Origin: Burkholderiales bacterium | GTDB taxonomy: Bacteria > Pseudomonadota > Gammaproteobacteria > Burkholderiales > SG8-41 | Assembly (NCBI GenBank): GCA_036262035.1 | Contig: DATAJS010000013.1 | Span: 434,001 to 498,000 of the forward strand | DNA: 64,000 nucleotides | Direction of reading: 5' to 3' | Part shown: positions 51,936 through 60,681 of the stretch, piece after piece | Layout: the number at the start of each line of letters is the position of its first letter | How positions within the stretch are numbered: position 1 is the stretch's first letter | The notes under the pieces: generated by a model | Database searches by the model: none | The model's input: the letters and a program-made list of their open reading frames with translations, nothing else | Told to the model about the DNA's origin: nothing | Made by a program: the position numbers and the translations under genes

Positions 51936-52775
51936 TCAGTGCGTGGCGTCGCCCTTGATCATCGTGCGATAGAGCAGGCGCTTCTCGTTTTCGGCGTAAT
52001 CGGCGGTCGCGGCGTGCAGCGTGGCGCGATCGTCCCAGATGACGAAGTCGCCGGTGCGCCACTGGTGGTGATACTGGAGCGCGGGGTTGCTGGTGCTGTG
52101 GTCGTAGAGCCGCCGCAGCAGCGCCTCGCTGGCGGCGGGCTCCATGTCCACGATGTAGTCGGTCATCGTCTCGTGGACATACAGCGCCTTCGCGCCGGTT
52201 TCGTCGATCGTGCGCACGACGGGGTGCCGCACCGGCGGCGTGTTCTTCATCTGCTCGTCGGTGAGCGAGGGAACTTTGCGGCCCGGGCGCTGCTTGCCGT
52301 AGTAGTGGACCGCCGTCAGCTTGTCGACCTGCGCCTTCGTGTCCGCGTCCAGTGTTTCGTACGCCATGCGCATGTTCACGTAGCGCGTAGCGCCGCCCTT
52401 GCCGGGAATGTCGACCGCGTAGAGCACCGTCGCCTTGGGCGGCTCCGCGATGAAGCTCTCGTCGGTGTGGAACATCGTGCCGCGGATGATGCGCTTGCCG
52501 TCTTTCACGTCGCGATCTTCGCTCGATACCACGCCGGCCTCGGGATACCGGTCCGAGCGGTAGGACTCCATGTGCTGCACCTTGGGCGTGCCGAAATGGC
52601 GCGCGGCATCGAGGAACGCACCGACGTCGCCGAAGCGCTGGTCGCGCACGCAGAGCAGCAGGTGCTCGACGAAAGCCTCGTACAACCGATCGCGGTCCGC
52701 CTTGTCGAGCGGACGGGTCAGGTCGACCCCGGTCACCTCGGCGCCCATGACATTGCCCAGCGGCGTGATCTTCAT
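51936..52775 (-). CDS. TauD/TfdA-family Fe(II)/2-oxoglutarate dioxygenase
   Basis: The 279-residue enzyme opens ITPLGNVMGAEVTGVDLTRP and has FHTDESF (HxD iron ligands), HETMTDYI and WDDRATLHAATADY with the distal His, then RLLYRTMIKG carrying the 2-oxoglutarate Arg. AGGAGAGTC precedes ATG 52775. The reaction is hydroxylation, often leading to loss of a side group such as sulfite or an ether-linked group. It follows the Bug receptor gene by 28 bases. Confidence 0.92.
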   Translation of the reverse strand: MKITPLGNVMGAEVTGVDLTRPLDKADRDRLYEAFVEHLLLCVRDQRFGDVGAFLDAARHFGTPKVQHMESYRSDRYPEAGVVSSEDRDVKDGKRIIRGTMFHTDESFIAEPPKATVLYAVDIPGKGGATRYVNMRMAYETLDADTKAQVDKLTAVHYYGKQRPGRKVPSLTDEQMKNTPPVRHPVVRTIDETGAKALYVHETMTDYIVDMEPAASEALLRRLYDHSTSNPALQYHHQWRTGDFVIWDDRATLHAATADYAENEKRLLYRTMIKGDATH

Positions 52776-52803
52776 CGGGACTCTCCTTGAATGCGAAGAC
52801 TGG

Positions 52804-53802
52804 TTACTGCTGCAGTTCGATACCCGCCTGCTTGATGAGCTTCGACCACTTCGCGATCTCGGCCGCGACGTAGCCTTTGAACGCCGAGGGCGACATCGGC
52901 CCGAGCGGCTCGAAACCGATCGTCGTGAGCCGGTCGGAGACCTCCGGGTCCGCAACGGCCATCGCCACGTGCTTCGCCACGGTCTGCACGACGGGCGCCG
53001 GCGTGCGGGCCGGTGCGAGGATGCCGTACCACGTCGCGGCTTCGTAGCCTTTCACGCCGGATTCGGAGATCGTCGGCACATTGGGCGCGAGCTTCGAGCG
53101 TGTCGCACTCGTTACACCGAGCGCGCGGAGCTTTCCCGCCTGCACGTGCGGCAGCGCCGGCGCGAGCACGCCGAACATGGCCTGCACGCGGCCGGCCAGC
53201 AGCTCGTTCTGCGCGGGCCCGGTGCCCTTGTAGGGAACGTGCGTCATGGCGGCGCCCGTCATCGAGCGAAAAAGCTCGGCGGCGAGGTGCGTGATGCTGC
53301 CGGTGCCGCTCGACGCGTAGTTCAGCGCGTCGGGCTTCGCTTTCGAAAGCGCGACGAGCTCGGCGACGCTCTTCGCGGGCACGGAGGGATGGACCACCAG
53401 CACCAGCGGCCCCGTCGCCACCGGGGCTACGGCGGAGAAATCCCTGGTGAGATCGTACGGAAGCTTCGTCGTCGCCGGCGTGATCGTGAGCGACGCGGTG
53501 ATGAAGACCAGCGTGTAGCCGTCCGGCGCGGCCTGCGACACGATCTGCGTGCCGATCACGCCCGCGGCCCCGGGCCGGTTGTCGATGACGATCTGCTGGC
53601 CGAGCGTATCGCTCATGCGGCGCGCGACGAGGCGCGCCACCGTATCCGACCCGCCCGGCGGAAACGGCACGACCATGCGAATGGCGCGCGAAGGATATTG
53701 CGCTCCGGCTTGCGCATGCGCCGTAACGACGTGCGAACCGAGCACGACCAGCGCCACCGCGCCGCAGAATAGTTTTCCCATGCCGCCTGCTCGAAAGCTC
53801 AT
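52804..53802 (-). CDS. Bug-family (TctC) periplasmic solute receptor
   Basis: The frame starts at ATG 53802, overlapping the FAH-type gene's stop as ATGA; a second in-frame ATG lies at 53781. A signal peptide ending TAHAQ leads into YPSRAIRMVVPFPPGGSDTV and DNRPGAAGVIGTQIV, with VPYKGTGPAQNELLAGRV in lobe two. Length 332. It probably binds a substrate or intermediate of the pathway encoded by this operon. Confidence 0.92.
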   Translation of the reverse strand: MSFRAGGMGKLFCGAVALVVLGSHVVTAHAQAGAQYPSRAIRMVVPFPPGGSDTVARLVARRMSDTLGQQIVIDNRPGAAGVIGTQIVSQAAPDGYTLVFITASLTITPATTKLPYDLTRDFSAVAPVATGPLVLVVHPSVPAKSVAELVALSKAKPDALNYASSGTGSITHLAAELFRSMTGAAMTHVPYKGTGPAQNELLAGRVQAMFGVLAPALPHVQAGKLRALGVTSATRSKLAPNVPTISESGVKGYEAATWYGILAPARTPAPVVQTVAKHVAMAVADPEVSDRLTTIGFEPLGPMSPSAFKGYVAAEIAKWSKLIKQAGIELQQ

Positions 53803-54737
53803 GCCGTCCAGTCCCAGCTCGCCGGTCCGCTGTCGTCTTCGACGATCCGATTGCGCAGCCGCCCCACGCCTTCCACTTCGCATTCGATCACGTCGCCGGG
53901 ACGCAGGAACCACCGCGATTCGTGCGGCTTGCGGCCCGCGGCGACGCCGGCGGGCGTGCCCGTGGAAATGATGTCGCCGGGCTCGAGCGTCGCCTGCGAG
54001 AAATACGCGACGAGCTGCGGGATCTTCCAGATCATCCTGCCGGTGTTGCCGTGCTGGCGCAGCTCGCCGTTGACTCGGGTCGAGATCGTGAGGTTCATCG
54101 GGTCTTCGATCTCGTCTTTCGTGACGAGCCACGGTCCCAGCGGACCGAACGAATCGAACATCTTGCCGAGGAACTGGTTGCCGGCGGCGCGCTCGATCTT
54201 CAGCACCTGCCGCGCGACGATGTCGCTCAGGACGGTATAACCCGCGATGACGTCGTAGGCGCGCGACTGCGGAACGTTCTTGCAGCGGCGCCCGATCACG
54301 ACCGCGAGCTCGGTTTCGTAGTCGAGCTCCCGCTCCGCCGCCGGCCGTGCGATGTCGTCGTACGGCCCGGTCAGCGAGGAGGTCGCCTTGATCGAGGCCG
54401 AGGGCACCTTGCCGGTATGCGTGAGCCCGTGCTCCGCCACGTGCTCGTGATAGTTGCGCGCCAGGGTGATGAGCTTGCCGGGGCGCAGCGGCGCGTCGAG
54501 CACGCACGCACCGAGCGGCAACCGGTGCGCATCGCCGGCCCGTGCCCGCTCGTACACCCGGCGCGCGTGCGCCAGCGCTTCGTCGCCGCCGCGCAGCAGA
54601 TCCAGGACGCTGGCAGGCAGCGCGACGCCCATGTCTGCCGCCGCGGCGTGTAGGTCGAGCATGGCCTCATCGACCACGGCGCCGACACGCCAACCGCTGT
54701 CGCGTTCGTGCTTCGGCCTGTACATCGCGAGGCGCAT
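53799..54737 (-). CDS. Fumarylacetoacetate hydrolase (FAH) family protein
   Basis: The 312-residue protein has ITLARNYHEHVAEHGL, ELDYETELAVVIGRRCKNVP (metal Glu ligands), VLSDIVARQVLK and TGTPAGVAAGRKP, the standard FAH catalytic domain. Members cleave C-C bonds in acylpyruvates, hydrate 2-oxo-pent-4-enoates or decarboxylate oxaloacetate. It is coupled to Bug genes on both sides (4-base overlap downstream, 4-base gap upstream), which places it at the core of the operon. Confidence 0.92.
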   Translation of the reverse strand: MRLAMYRPKHERDSGWRVGAVVDEAMLDLHAAAADMGVALPASVLDLLRGGDEALAHARRVYERARAGDAHRLPLGACVLDAPLRPGKLITLARNYHEHVAEHGLTHTGKVPSASIKATSSLTGPYDDIARPAAERELDYETELAVVIGRRCKNVPQSRAYDVIAGYTVLSDIVARQVLKIERAAGNQFLGKMFDSFGPLGPWLVTKDEIEDPMNLTISTRVNGELRQHGNTGRMIWKIPQLVAYFSQATLEPGDIISTGTPAGVAAGRKPHESRWFLRPGDVIECEVEGVGRLRNRIVEDDSGPASWDWTA

Positions 54738-54741
54738 CGCG

Positions 54742-55734
54742 TCAGTCCACGCGCGCGCCGGAGGTCCGCACGACCTGCGCGTATTTCTTCAGCTCCGCAC
54801 CGATGAACTGCGCGAGCTCGTGCGGCGACAGCGGCGCCGGGTCCGCGCCCTCGGCTTCGAGCAGGCGCTTTTTCACATCGGGCTGTTGCAGCGCCCGGTT
54901 CGTCTCGCGGTTCAGCGCGCCGACCACATCCTGCGGGGTGCCCGCCGGCGCGAGCATGCCGAACCAGCCGGTGATGTCGTAGCCCGGCAGGCCCGACTCC
55001 GCGATCGTCGGCACGCCGGGCAGCGCGGACGAGCGCTTGCCGCCGGTCACTGCGAGCGTGCGCAGCCGCCCCGACCGGATGTGCGGCAGCGAGCCGCCGA
55101 TGCTGCCGAAATAGCACGACACCTCACCCGCCACGAGCGCGGTATTGGCCGGGCCGCCGCCCTTGTACGGCACGTGCGTCATCTTCGTCTTCGCCATGTG
55201 GTTGAACAGCTCCGCGGCGAGGTGCGTGGTGCTCGCGTTGCCCGACGATGCGAACGTGAGATCGGACCGCGCCCTGGCGAGCGCGATCAGCTCCTTGACC
55301 GACTTCGCCGGCAGCGAAGGATGCACGACGAGCACGTATGACGCCGTGCCCCACAGCGCGACCGGCGCAAAGCTGGCGATCGTGTCGTAGGGCAGGCTCT
55401 TGTAGAGATGCGGGTTGATGACGTGACCCGCGTTCACCGCGAGCAGCGTGTAACCGTCTGCCGCGGCTCTCGCGGCGATCTCGCTGCCGATCGTGCCGCC
55501 CGCACCGGGCCGATTGTCGACGACGAACGATTGCCCGAGCGACTCCTGGAGCTTCTGTCCCACCACCCTCGCGAGACTGTCGGTGCCGCCGCCCGCGGCG
55601 AACGGGACGACGACGCGGACGGTCTTCACCGGATAGGCCTGTCCCGAGCCTGTCGCAGCGGTCTGCGCGTGCGCGCTCACCCACGAACCGCCGGCCGCGC
55701 AAAGCAGCACGCCCAGCGCACGGCGCAGCTTCAT
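54742..55734 (-). CDS. Bug-family (TctC) periplasmic solute receptor
   Basis: The 330-residue protein has a signal peptide ending SAHAQ, then YPVKTVRVVVPFAAGGGTDS and DNRPGAGGTIGSEIA; VPYKGGGPANTALVAGEV is in lobe two. Its ATG (55734) overlaps the stop of the leading TauD-type gene as ATGA. It differs clearly from the second receptor of the same operon, so two ligands or two sensing ranges are likely. Confidence 0.93.
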   Translation of the reverse strand: MKLRRALGVLLCAAGGSWVSAHAQTAATGSGQAYPVKTVRVVVPFAAGGGTDSLARVVGQKLQESLGQSFVVDNRPGAGGTIGSEIAARAAADGYTLLAVNAGHVINPHLYKSLPYDTIASFAPVALWGTASYVLVVHPSLPAKSVKELIALARARSDLTFASSGNASTTHLAAELFNHMAKTKMTHVPYKGGGPANTALVAGEVSCYFGSIGGSLPHIRSGRLRTLAVTGGKRSSALPGVPTIAESGLPGYDITGWFGMLAPAGTPQDVVGALNRETNRALQQPDVKKRLLEAEGADPAPLSPHELAQFIGAELKKYAQVVRTSGARVD

Positions 55735-56606
55735 GCGAGCGTGCCGATCTCGGCCGGCCCGAGCACCGTCGTGCGCTCGATCAGCCGCCGCTGCGGCAGC
55801 GCGTAGTTCGGAACGGCCTTGTGCTGTACCGCGCAGTTGTCCCACATGAGCAGATCGCCGACCTGCCATTTGTGCGTGTACTGAAACTGCGGCTGTGTCG
55901 CGTGCGCCTTGAGTTGCGCCAGCAGCGCGTCGCTCTCCTCTTTCGGCAGTCCCACGATGCGTGTCGTGTAGCCCTCGTTCACGTACAGGCACTTCCTGCC
56001 CGTGACCGGGTGGCGGCGCACCACGTCGTGCACGACATCGGGCGGCAGCCAGTCGGTGCCGCGCTCGCCGAGTCCCGGCCGCAGCTTGAAGTCCCTGGCC
56101 TTCTGTTCGTAGGTATAGCGATAGCTGTGCACCGCCTTGAGATCCGCGATGCGCGCTTTCATCGCGTCCGGCAGGGCGTCGTACGCGCGCGTCTCGCTGC
56201 AGAAGAGCGTGTCGCCCAGCGGCTCGCTCCCGTTCATCGGCACTTCGAGCGCGTGCAGCACCGTCGTCCGCGCCGGGCGCTTGAGATAGCACAGGTCGGT
56301 GTGCCAGTAGCGGCCGGCATCCACCACGCCGATGGGCTTCCCGTCCTTCTGGATGTTCGAAAGTATCAGGACCTCGGGATGCCCGTCCTTGTTGAACTCC
56401 GAGCGGACGTTCACGTCGAGGTCGCCGAAGCGGCGGCTGAAGGCGATCTGCTGCGCCGCGGTGAGCTTCTGCCCGCGGAAGACGATCACTTCGTGCTCGT
56501 GCAGCGCCGCGGCGGCGGCCTCGTACGCGGCATCGTCCAGGCCGTTGGACAGGTCGATGTCGAAGATTTCGGCGCCGATCGGCGCAGTTGATTTTTTGAC
56601 GCGCAC
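55731..56606 (-). CDS. TauD/TfdA-family Fe(II)/2-oxoglutarate dioxygenase, first gene of the catabolic operon
   Basis: GTG 56606 follows GAGGAG by seven bases and gives 291 residues. IGAEIFDIDLSNGLDDAAYE is the typical opening, YWHTDLCYLKRPA holds the HxD ligands, and MWDNCAVQHKAVPNY with RRLIERTTVLG gives the distal His and the 2-oxoglutarate Arg. It is more distant from the other TauD-type enzyme of the operon than two isozymes would be, so two successive oxidations are plausible. A divergent Bug gene starts 209 bases away. Confidence 0.92.
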   Translation of the reverse strand: MRVKKSTAPIGAEIFDIDLSNGLDDAAYEAAAAALHEHEVIVFRGQKLTAAQQIAFSRRFGDLDVNVRSEFNKDGHPEVLILSNIQKDGKPIGVVDAGRYWHTDLCYLKRPARTTVLHALEVPMNGSEPLGDTLFCSETRAYDALPDAMKARIADLKAVHSYRYTYEQKARDFKLRPGLGERGTDWLPPDVVHDVVRRHPVTGRKCLYVNEGYTTRIVGLPKEESDALLAQLKAHATQPQFQYTHKWQVGDLLMWDNCAVQHKAVPNYALPQRRLIERTTVLGPAEIGTLA

Positions 56607-56712
56607 GGATAACTCCTCAAAGGCCCGCTGTTCGGTGCGTGACACGCAGCGGCGATGATAGGAGATGCGCGGCGCGGAACTCCAAGAAGCTTTTCGAATA
56701 GGGGTATGCGTA

Positions 56713-56725
56713 CGCGTAATACGCG
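56713..56725. promoter_or_regulatory. Palindrome in divergent promoter region, weak operator candidate
   Basis: CGCGT-AAT-ACGCG is an inverted repeat between the divergent catabolic operon (start 56606) and the Bug gene (start 56816); neighbouring bases extend it imperfectly. Confidence 0.25.
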
Positions 56726-56815
56726 CACATGCATTCCAGTGAGCGGAACCCCGAGCCTGCGGCCTCTTCGCATGCCACACTCGCTTCGAGAGTGCGATAA
56801 CAACGAGGAGGATTC

Positions 56816-57802
56816 ATGAACGAGCAGAGGCGTGGGCGTTATGGCCTCACGGCGTTGCTGGCGACGATCTGCGCTGTGCCGCTAGCGTCGGCGCAATCGT
56901 ATCCGGCCAAGCCGGTGCGCATGCTCGTCGGCTTCCCGCCGAGCGGCGGCAACGACGTCGTCGCGCGAGTCGTGGCGACGCGGCTGAGCGAGCGCTGGGG
57001 CCAATCGGTCATCGTCGAGAATCGCCCGGGTGCGACCGGCACCCTGGCGGCAAACGTCGTGGCCCGTTCGGCCGGCGACGGTTACACCCTGCTCGCCGGC
57101 GCGGTGAGCACGAACGCGATCGCGCCGTTCATGTACAGCAACCTGCCCTACGACGCCGAAAAAGCTTTCGCACCGGTAACCCTGCTCGCGTCGATTCCGA
57201 ATCTCATCGCGGTGCATCCTTCGCTGCCGGTGAAATCGCTGTCCGAGCTGATCGCGCTCGCGAAGCAGATGCCGGGCAAGCTCTCGTTTCCTTCCGCGGG
57301 CAACGGCAGCACCCCGCACGTCGCCGGCGAGATGTTCATGCTGGCGACGTCGGTCAGGATGCTGCACGTCCCCTACAAGGGCGCCGGGCAGGCGATCCCG
57401 GACCTCCTCGCCGGCCAGACTTCGGTCAGCTTCGACACGACCGGCACGATCATCACGCATGTGAGGAGCGGCAGGCTGCGGGCGCTCGCGGTCGCGGCGC
57501 CCCGGCGATTCCCGGCCATACGCGAAGTGCCCACTACGGCCGAAGCGGGCCTGCCCGGTTTCGAGATGTCCACATGGATCGGCCTTTTCGCGCCCGCCGA
57601 CACGCCGCCGGCGATCGTCCAGAGGCTGCATTCGGAGATCGCCGCCGTGCTGCGCGATCCTGCGCTCAGATCGAAGCTGACCGACACCATCGGCGCCGAC
57701 GAGAGCACGACCGCCAGCCCCGAGGAGTTCGCGGCGATCTTCAGGAAGGACCTCGCGCGTTACAAGAAGCTCGTGAGCGCGATCGGCCTCAAGCTGGATT
57801 AG
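56816..57802 (+). CDS. Bug-family (TctC) periplasmic solute receptor
   Basis: GAGGAGGATTC precedes ATG 56816. The 328-residue protein has a signal peptide ending PLASAQ, then YPAKPVRMLVGFPPSGGND and ENRPGATGTLAANVV; VPYKGAGQAIPDLLAGQT is in lobe two. The crotonase gene starts two bases after its stop, so receptor and CoA-ester enzyme form one transcript, which links ligand and pathway. Confidence 0.93.
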   Translation: MNEQRRGRYGLTALLATICAVPLASAQSYPAKPVRMLVGFPPSGGNDVVARVVATRLSERWGQSVIVENRPGATGTLAANVVARSAGDGYTLLAGAVSTNAIAPFMYSNLPYDAEKAFAPVTLLASIPNLIAVHPSLPVKSLSELIALAKQMPGKLSFPSAGNGSTPHVAGEMFMLATSVRMLHVPYKGAGQAIPDLLAGQTSVSFDTTGTIITHVRSGRLRALAVAAPRRFPAIREVPTTAEAGLPGFEMSTWIGLFAPADTPPAIVQRLHSEIAAVLRDPALRSKLTDTIGADESTTASPEEFAAIFRKDLARYKKLVSAIGLKLD

Positions 57803-57804
57803 CG

Positions 57805-58590
57805 ATGTACGACTACGAACAGATCGAGGTCGAGCGGCGCGGACGGCTGCTCGTGCTGACGCTGAACAACCCGCCGATGAACACGATGAGCCGCACGCTG
57901 CATCGTGAGATGGCGTCGGTGTTCTACGAGGTCCAGGGCGACCCCGGGTGCGACGTCGCGATCGTCACCGGCAGCGGCCACACGTTTTCGGCCGGCGGAG
58001 ACATTCCGCTGATGCAGAGCCGCATCGACGATCCGGAGCTGATGACGCCGAAGAACGCCGAGATGAAACGCATCATCTCGAGCCTGCTCGAGCTGGAGAA
58101 GCCGCTCATCTGCCGCATGAACGGCGACGCGGTCGGCTTCGGCGCGACGCTGGCGCTCTTCTGCGACATCACCGTCGCGGTGGATACCGCTCGGATCGGC
58201 GACCCGCACGTGAAAATGGGCTACGTGACGGGCGACGGCTCGGCGCTGATCTGGCCGCAGCTCGTGGGCTACGCGCGCGCCAAGGAGTACCTGCTGACCG
58301 GCGACCTGCTCGACGCGAAGCGCGCGGTCGAGATCGGTTTGATCAATTACGCGGTGCCCGCGGACCGGCTCGACGAGAAAGTCGATTACTTCGCGAACAA
58401 GCTCGTCAACGGTGCGGCCAGGGCCATCCGCTGGTCCAAGACCTGCATCAACATTCCGCTGCGGCAGGCGGCGCCCGCGATCATCGACGCGGCGATCGCC
58501 TACCAGACGATCACCAACGTCTCGCACGACCACCAGGAAGCGGTGAACGCTTTCCGGGAGAAGCGCAGGCCGAAGTTCAAAGGTTCCTAG
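57805..58590 (+). CDS. Enoyl-CoA hydratase/isomerase (crotonase) family protein, paralogue 1
   Basis: The 261-residue protein has VLTLNNPPMNTMS, FSAGGDIPLMQSR (first oxyanion Gly), and ARIGDPHVKMGYVTGDGSAL where the usual catalytic Glu of PEI is His. LTGDLLDAKRAVEIGLINY follows as in the family. It acts on a CoA ester in the cytoplasm. A second, very similar gene is at 60682. The shared unusual active site suggests a reaction other than simple fatty acyl hydration. Its end overlaps that of the converging IclR gene by 14 bases. Confidence 0.92.
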   Translation: MYDYEQIEVERRGRLLVLTLNNPPMNTMSRTLHREMASVFYEVQGDPGCDVAIVTGSGHTFSAGGDIPLMQSRIDDPELMTPKNAEMKRIISSLLELEKPLICRMNGDAVGFGATLALFCDITVAVDTARIGDPHVKMGYVTGDGSALIWPQLVGYARAKEYLLTGDLLDAKRAVEIGLINYAVPADRLDEKVDYFANKLVNGAARAIRWSKTCINIPLRQAAPAIIDAAIAYQTITNVSHDHQEAVNAFREKRRPKFKGS

Positions 58591-59317
58591 GAGCGCTGGC
58601 GCCCAGACCGCTGGAGACCTGGCTCGCGGCTTCACGCAACAGCCTGAGCAGCGGCGCGACGCGCCCCTGCACGCGCGCGGTCGGCATCACGATATTGAGG
58701 CTCAGCCGGACGGCGTCGTCGGCGCCGGAGACCGGCGCGCCGAGCGAGCTGATGCCGGGGATGTTGCCGCCGTGCGAGACGGCGTAGCGCTGGCGCCGCA
58801 CGTTGGCGAGGATGGAGACGAGGTCGCGCTGCGTGTGCTTCACGCGCCGCGCGACCGCCGGCAGCACCGCCTTCAGCTCCGCCTGCGGCAGATGCGCGAG
58901 CAGCACGAGCGAGGCTGCGCCGAGGCCGAGGGGCGCCCGGTCTCCGGGGCGGTTGAGACTCATCAGCGGCGCCGGCGTCGTCACCACGTCGAGACAGACG
59001 AACTCCTGCTTCTCGAGACTGAACAGCGTCACGCTCTCGCCCGAAGCGTCCGCCAGCGCCTCCATGAACGGCCGGGCCGCCTGGCGCACGTCGAGTGTGT
59101 CCTGTGCGATCCCGCCGAGCCGCGCGAACTTGAGCGACAGGCAGTAACGCTGATCCCGCAGGCGAACGAGATAGCCGCTCGCTTCGAGGCTGCTCACCAC
59201 GCGATGCGTCGTCGATTTCGCGAGCCCGATGCGATTCGAGATCTCCTGCAACGAAAGCTTCGGCGAGGCTGCCGAGAAGCATTCGAAAACCGCCAGCGTA
59301 CGATCGACACCGCGCAT
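58577..59317 (-). CDS. IclR-family transcriptional regulator
   Basis: The 246-residue protein has a winged helix-turn-helix (LSLQEISNRIGLAKSTTHRV, about residues 20-40) and an IclR effector domain with VRQAARPFMEALADASGESV and GAPVSGADDAVRLSLNIVMP. ATG 59317 is chosen because GGAG lies nine bases before it and abuts the earlier ATG 59326. It is divergent from the CoA-transferase gene, and a palindrome at 59341-59363 lies between them, so it very likely controls itself and that gene. Confidence 0.93.
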   Translation of the reverse strand: MRGVDRTLAVFECFSAASPKLSLQEISNRIGLAKSTTHRVVSSLEASGYLVRLRDQRYCLSLKFARLGGIAQDTLDVRQAARPFMEALADASGESVTLFSLEKQEFVCLDVVTTPAPLMSLNRPGDRAPLGLGAASLVLLAHLPQAELKAVLPAVARRVKHTQRDLVSILANVRRQRYAVSHGGNIPGISSLGAPVSGADDAVRLSLNIVMPTARVQGRVAPLLRLLREAASQVSSGLGASAPRNL

Positions 59318-59340
59318 CACCCACATCTCCGCTCTTGATC

Positions 59341-59363
59341 GACGTTCCAGTCAACGGAACGTC
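59341..59363. promoter_or_regulatory. Palindromic operator candidate for the IclR regulator
   Basis: GACGTTCC (59341-59348) and GGAACGTC (59356-59363) form a perfect inverted repeat with eight-base arms and a seven-base spacer. It lies in the 102-base gap between the divergent IclR and CoA-transferase genes. GGTGCACC at 59368-59375 is a further small palindrome. Confidence 0.7.
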
Positions 59364-59419
59364 CACTGGTGCACCGGAACCCGTGTCACACTGGGGATTC
59401 TCACCCGAAACCCGGCCCT

Positions 59420-60664
59420 GTGAACCGCAACCCCGAAAAGACCGCCGCGCTGAGCGACATCCGCGTGCTCGACATGTCGCGAGTTCTCGCCGGTCCGTTG
59501 TGCGGCCAGCTCCTCGCCGACCTCGGCGCCGACGTGATCAAGATCGAGCGGCCGGTGAGCGGCGACGACAGCCGCGCGTGGGGCCCGCCGTTTCTCCCGG
59601 ATCAGGAGGGCGAGCCCACGCGCGAGTCCGCGTTCTATCTCTCGTGCAATCGCGGCAAGCGCTCGGTGACGGTCGATCTCGCCACGCCTGCCGGACGCGA
59701 GCTCATCCGCAAGCTCGCCGCAGCCAGCGATGTCCTGATCGAGAACTACAAGGTCGGCACGCTGGAGAAATACGGTCTCGGCTATGCGGACCTGTCGGCG
59801 ATCAATCCGAAGCTCGTCTATTGCTCGATCACGGGCTTCGGCCAGACGGGTCCCTACAGTGCACGACCCGGTTACGACACGATCGTGCAGGCGATGGGAG
59901 GGCTCATGAGCATCACCGGCCAGCCCGACGGCGCGCCCGGCGCCGGTCCTGTCAGGGTGGGCATCGCCCTCACCGACACGATGACCGCGCTGTACGCGAC
60001 GATCGCGGTGCAGGCGGCCTTGTCGCGCCGCGAGCATTCGGGGCGCGGCGAGCACCTCGACCTCTCGCTGCTCGACGTGCAGGTCTCGGCGCTGTCGGCG
60101 GTCGCGATGAACTACCTCGTCTCGGGAAAGGTGCCGACCCGCCGTGGGAATCGTCTGCCGACGGTGTATCCGAGCGACACGTTCAGGTGCGAAGACGGTT
60201 ATGTCATGCTGATCGTGGGGAACGATCAGCAGTTCAGGCGCCTGGCCTCGACGATCGGTCTTCCCGATCTCGCGGACGATCCGCGCTTTCGCACGAACGA
60301 GGCGCGCGTGCAGCACGCGGACGCGCTCGCGCGGATCATCGGCGAGAAGCTCGAGGCGCGGCCGGTACGCGACTGGCTCGCAGCGCTCGACGCCGCACAG
60401 GTGCCGTGCGCGCCGATCAACGACATCGCGCAGGTGTTCGAAGACCCGCAGGTCGTCGCGCGCGGCATGCGCGTCGAGCTGCCGCATCCGCTGGCCGGCG
60501 CCGTCCCGGGTATCGCGAACCCGATCCGGTTCGGCGACGAGCCGATGCAGTCCGACCGTGCGCCGCCGACCCTCGGCCAGCACACGCAGGAAGTGCTCGA
60601 GGAAGTGCTGGGTCTCGACGGCGCCGGTTTCGACGCGCTCCGGGCGAGCGGCGCCCTCGGGTAA
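59420..60664 (+). CDS. Class III (CaiB/BaiF) CoA-transferase
   Basis: GTG 59420 is close to the family start ALSDIRVLDMSRVLAGPLCG and gives 414 residues. IKIERPVSGDDSRAWGPPF, LIENYKVGTLEKYGL and SITGFGQTGPYSARPGYD follow, with the acceptor Asp in GYDTIVQAMGG. It transfers CoA to an acid, which the neighbouring crotonases can then act on. The second crotonase gene starts 17 bases after its stop. Expression is probably set by the divergent IclR regulator. Confidence 0.92.
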   Translation: MNRNPEKTAALSDIRVLDMSRVLAGPLCGQLLADLGADVIKIERPVSGDDSRAWGPPFLPDQEGEPTRESAFYLSCNRGKRSVTVDLATPAGRELIRKLAAASDVLIENYKVGTLEKYGLGYADLSAINPKLVYCSITGFGQTGPYSARPGYDTIVQAMGGLMSITGQPDGAPGAGPVRVGIALTDTMTALYATIAVQAALSRREHSGRGEHLDLSLLDVQVSALSAVAMNYLVSGKVPTRRGNRLPTVYPSDTFRCEDGYVMLIVGNDQQFRRLASTIGLPDLADDPRFRTNEARVQHADALARIIGEKLEARPVRDWLAALDAAQVPCAPINDIAQVFEDPQVVARGMRVELPHPLAGAVPGIANPIRFGDEPMQSDRAPPTLGQHTQEVLEEVLGLDGAGFDALRASGALG

Positions 60665-60681
60665 CGAATACAGGGGATCGC

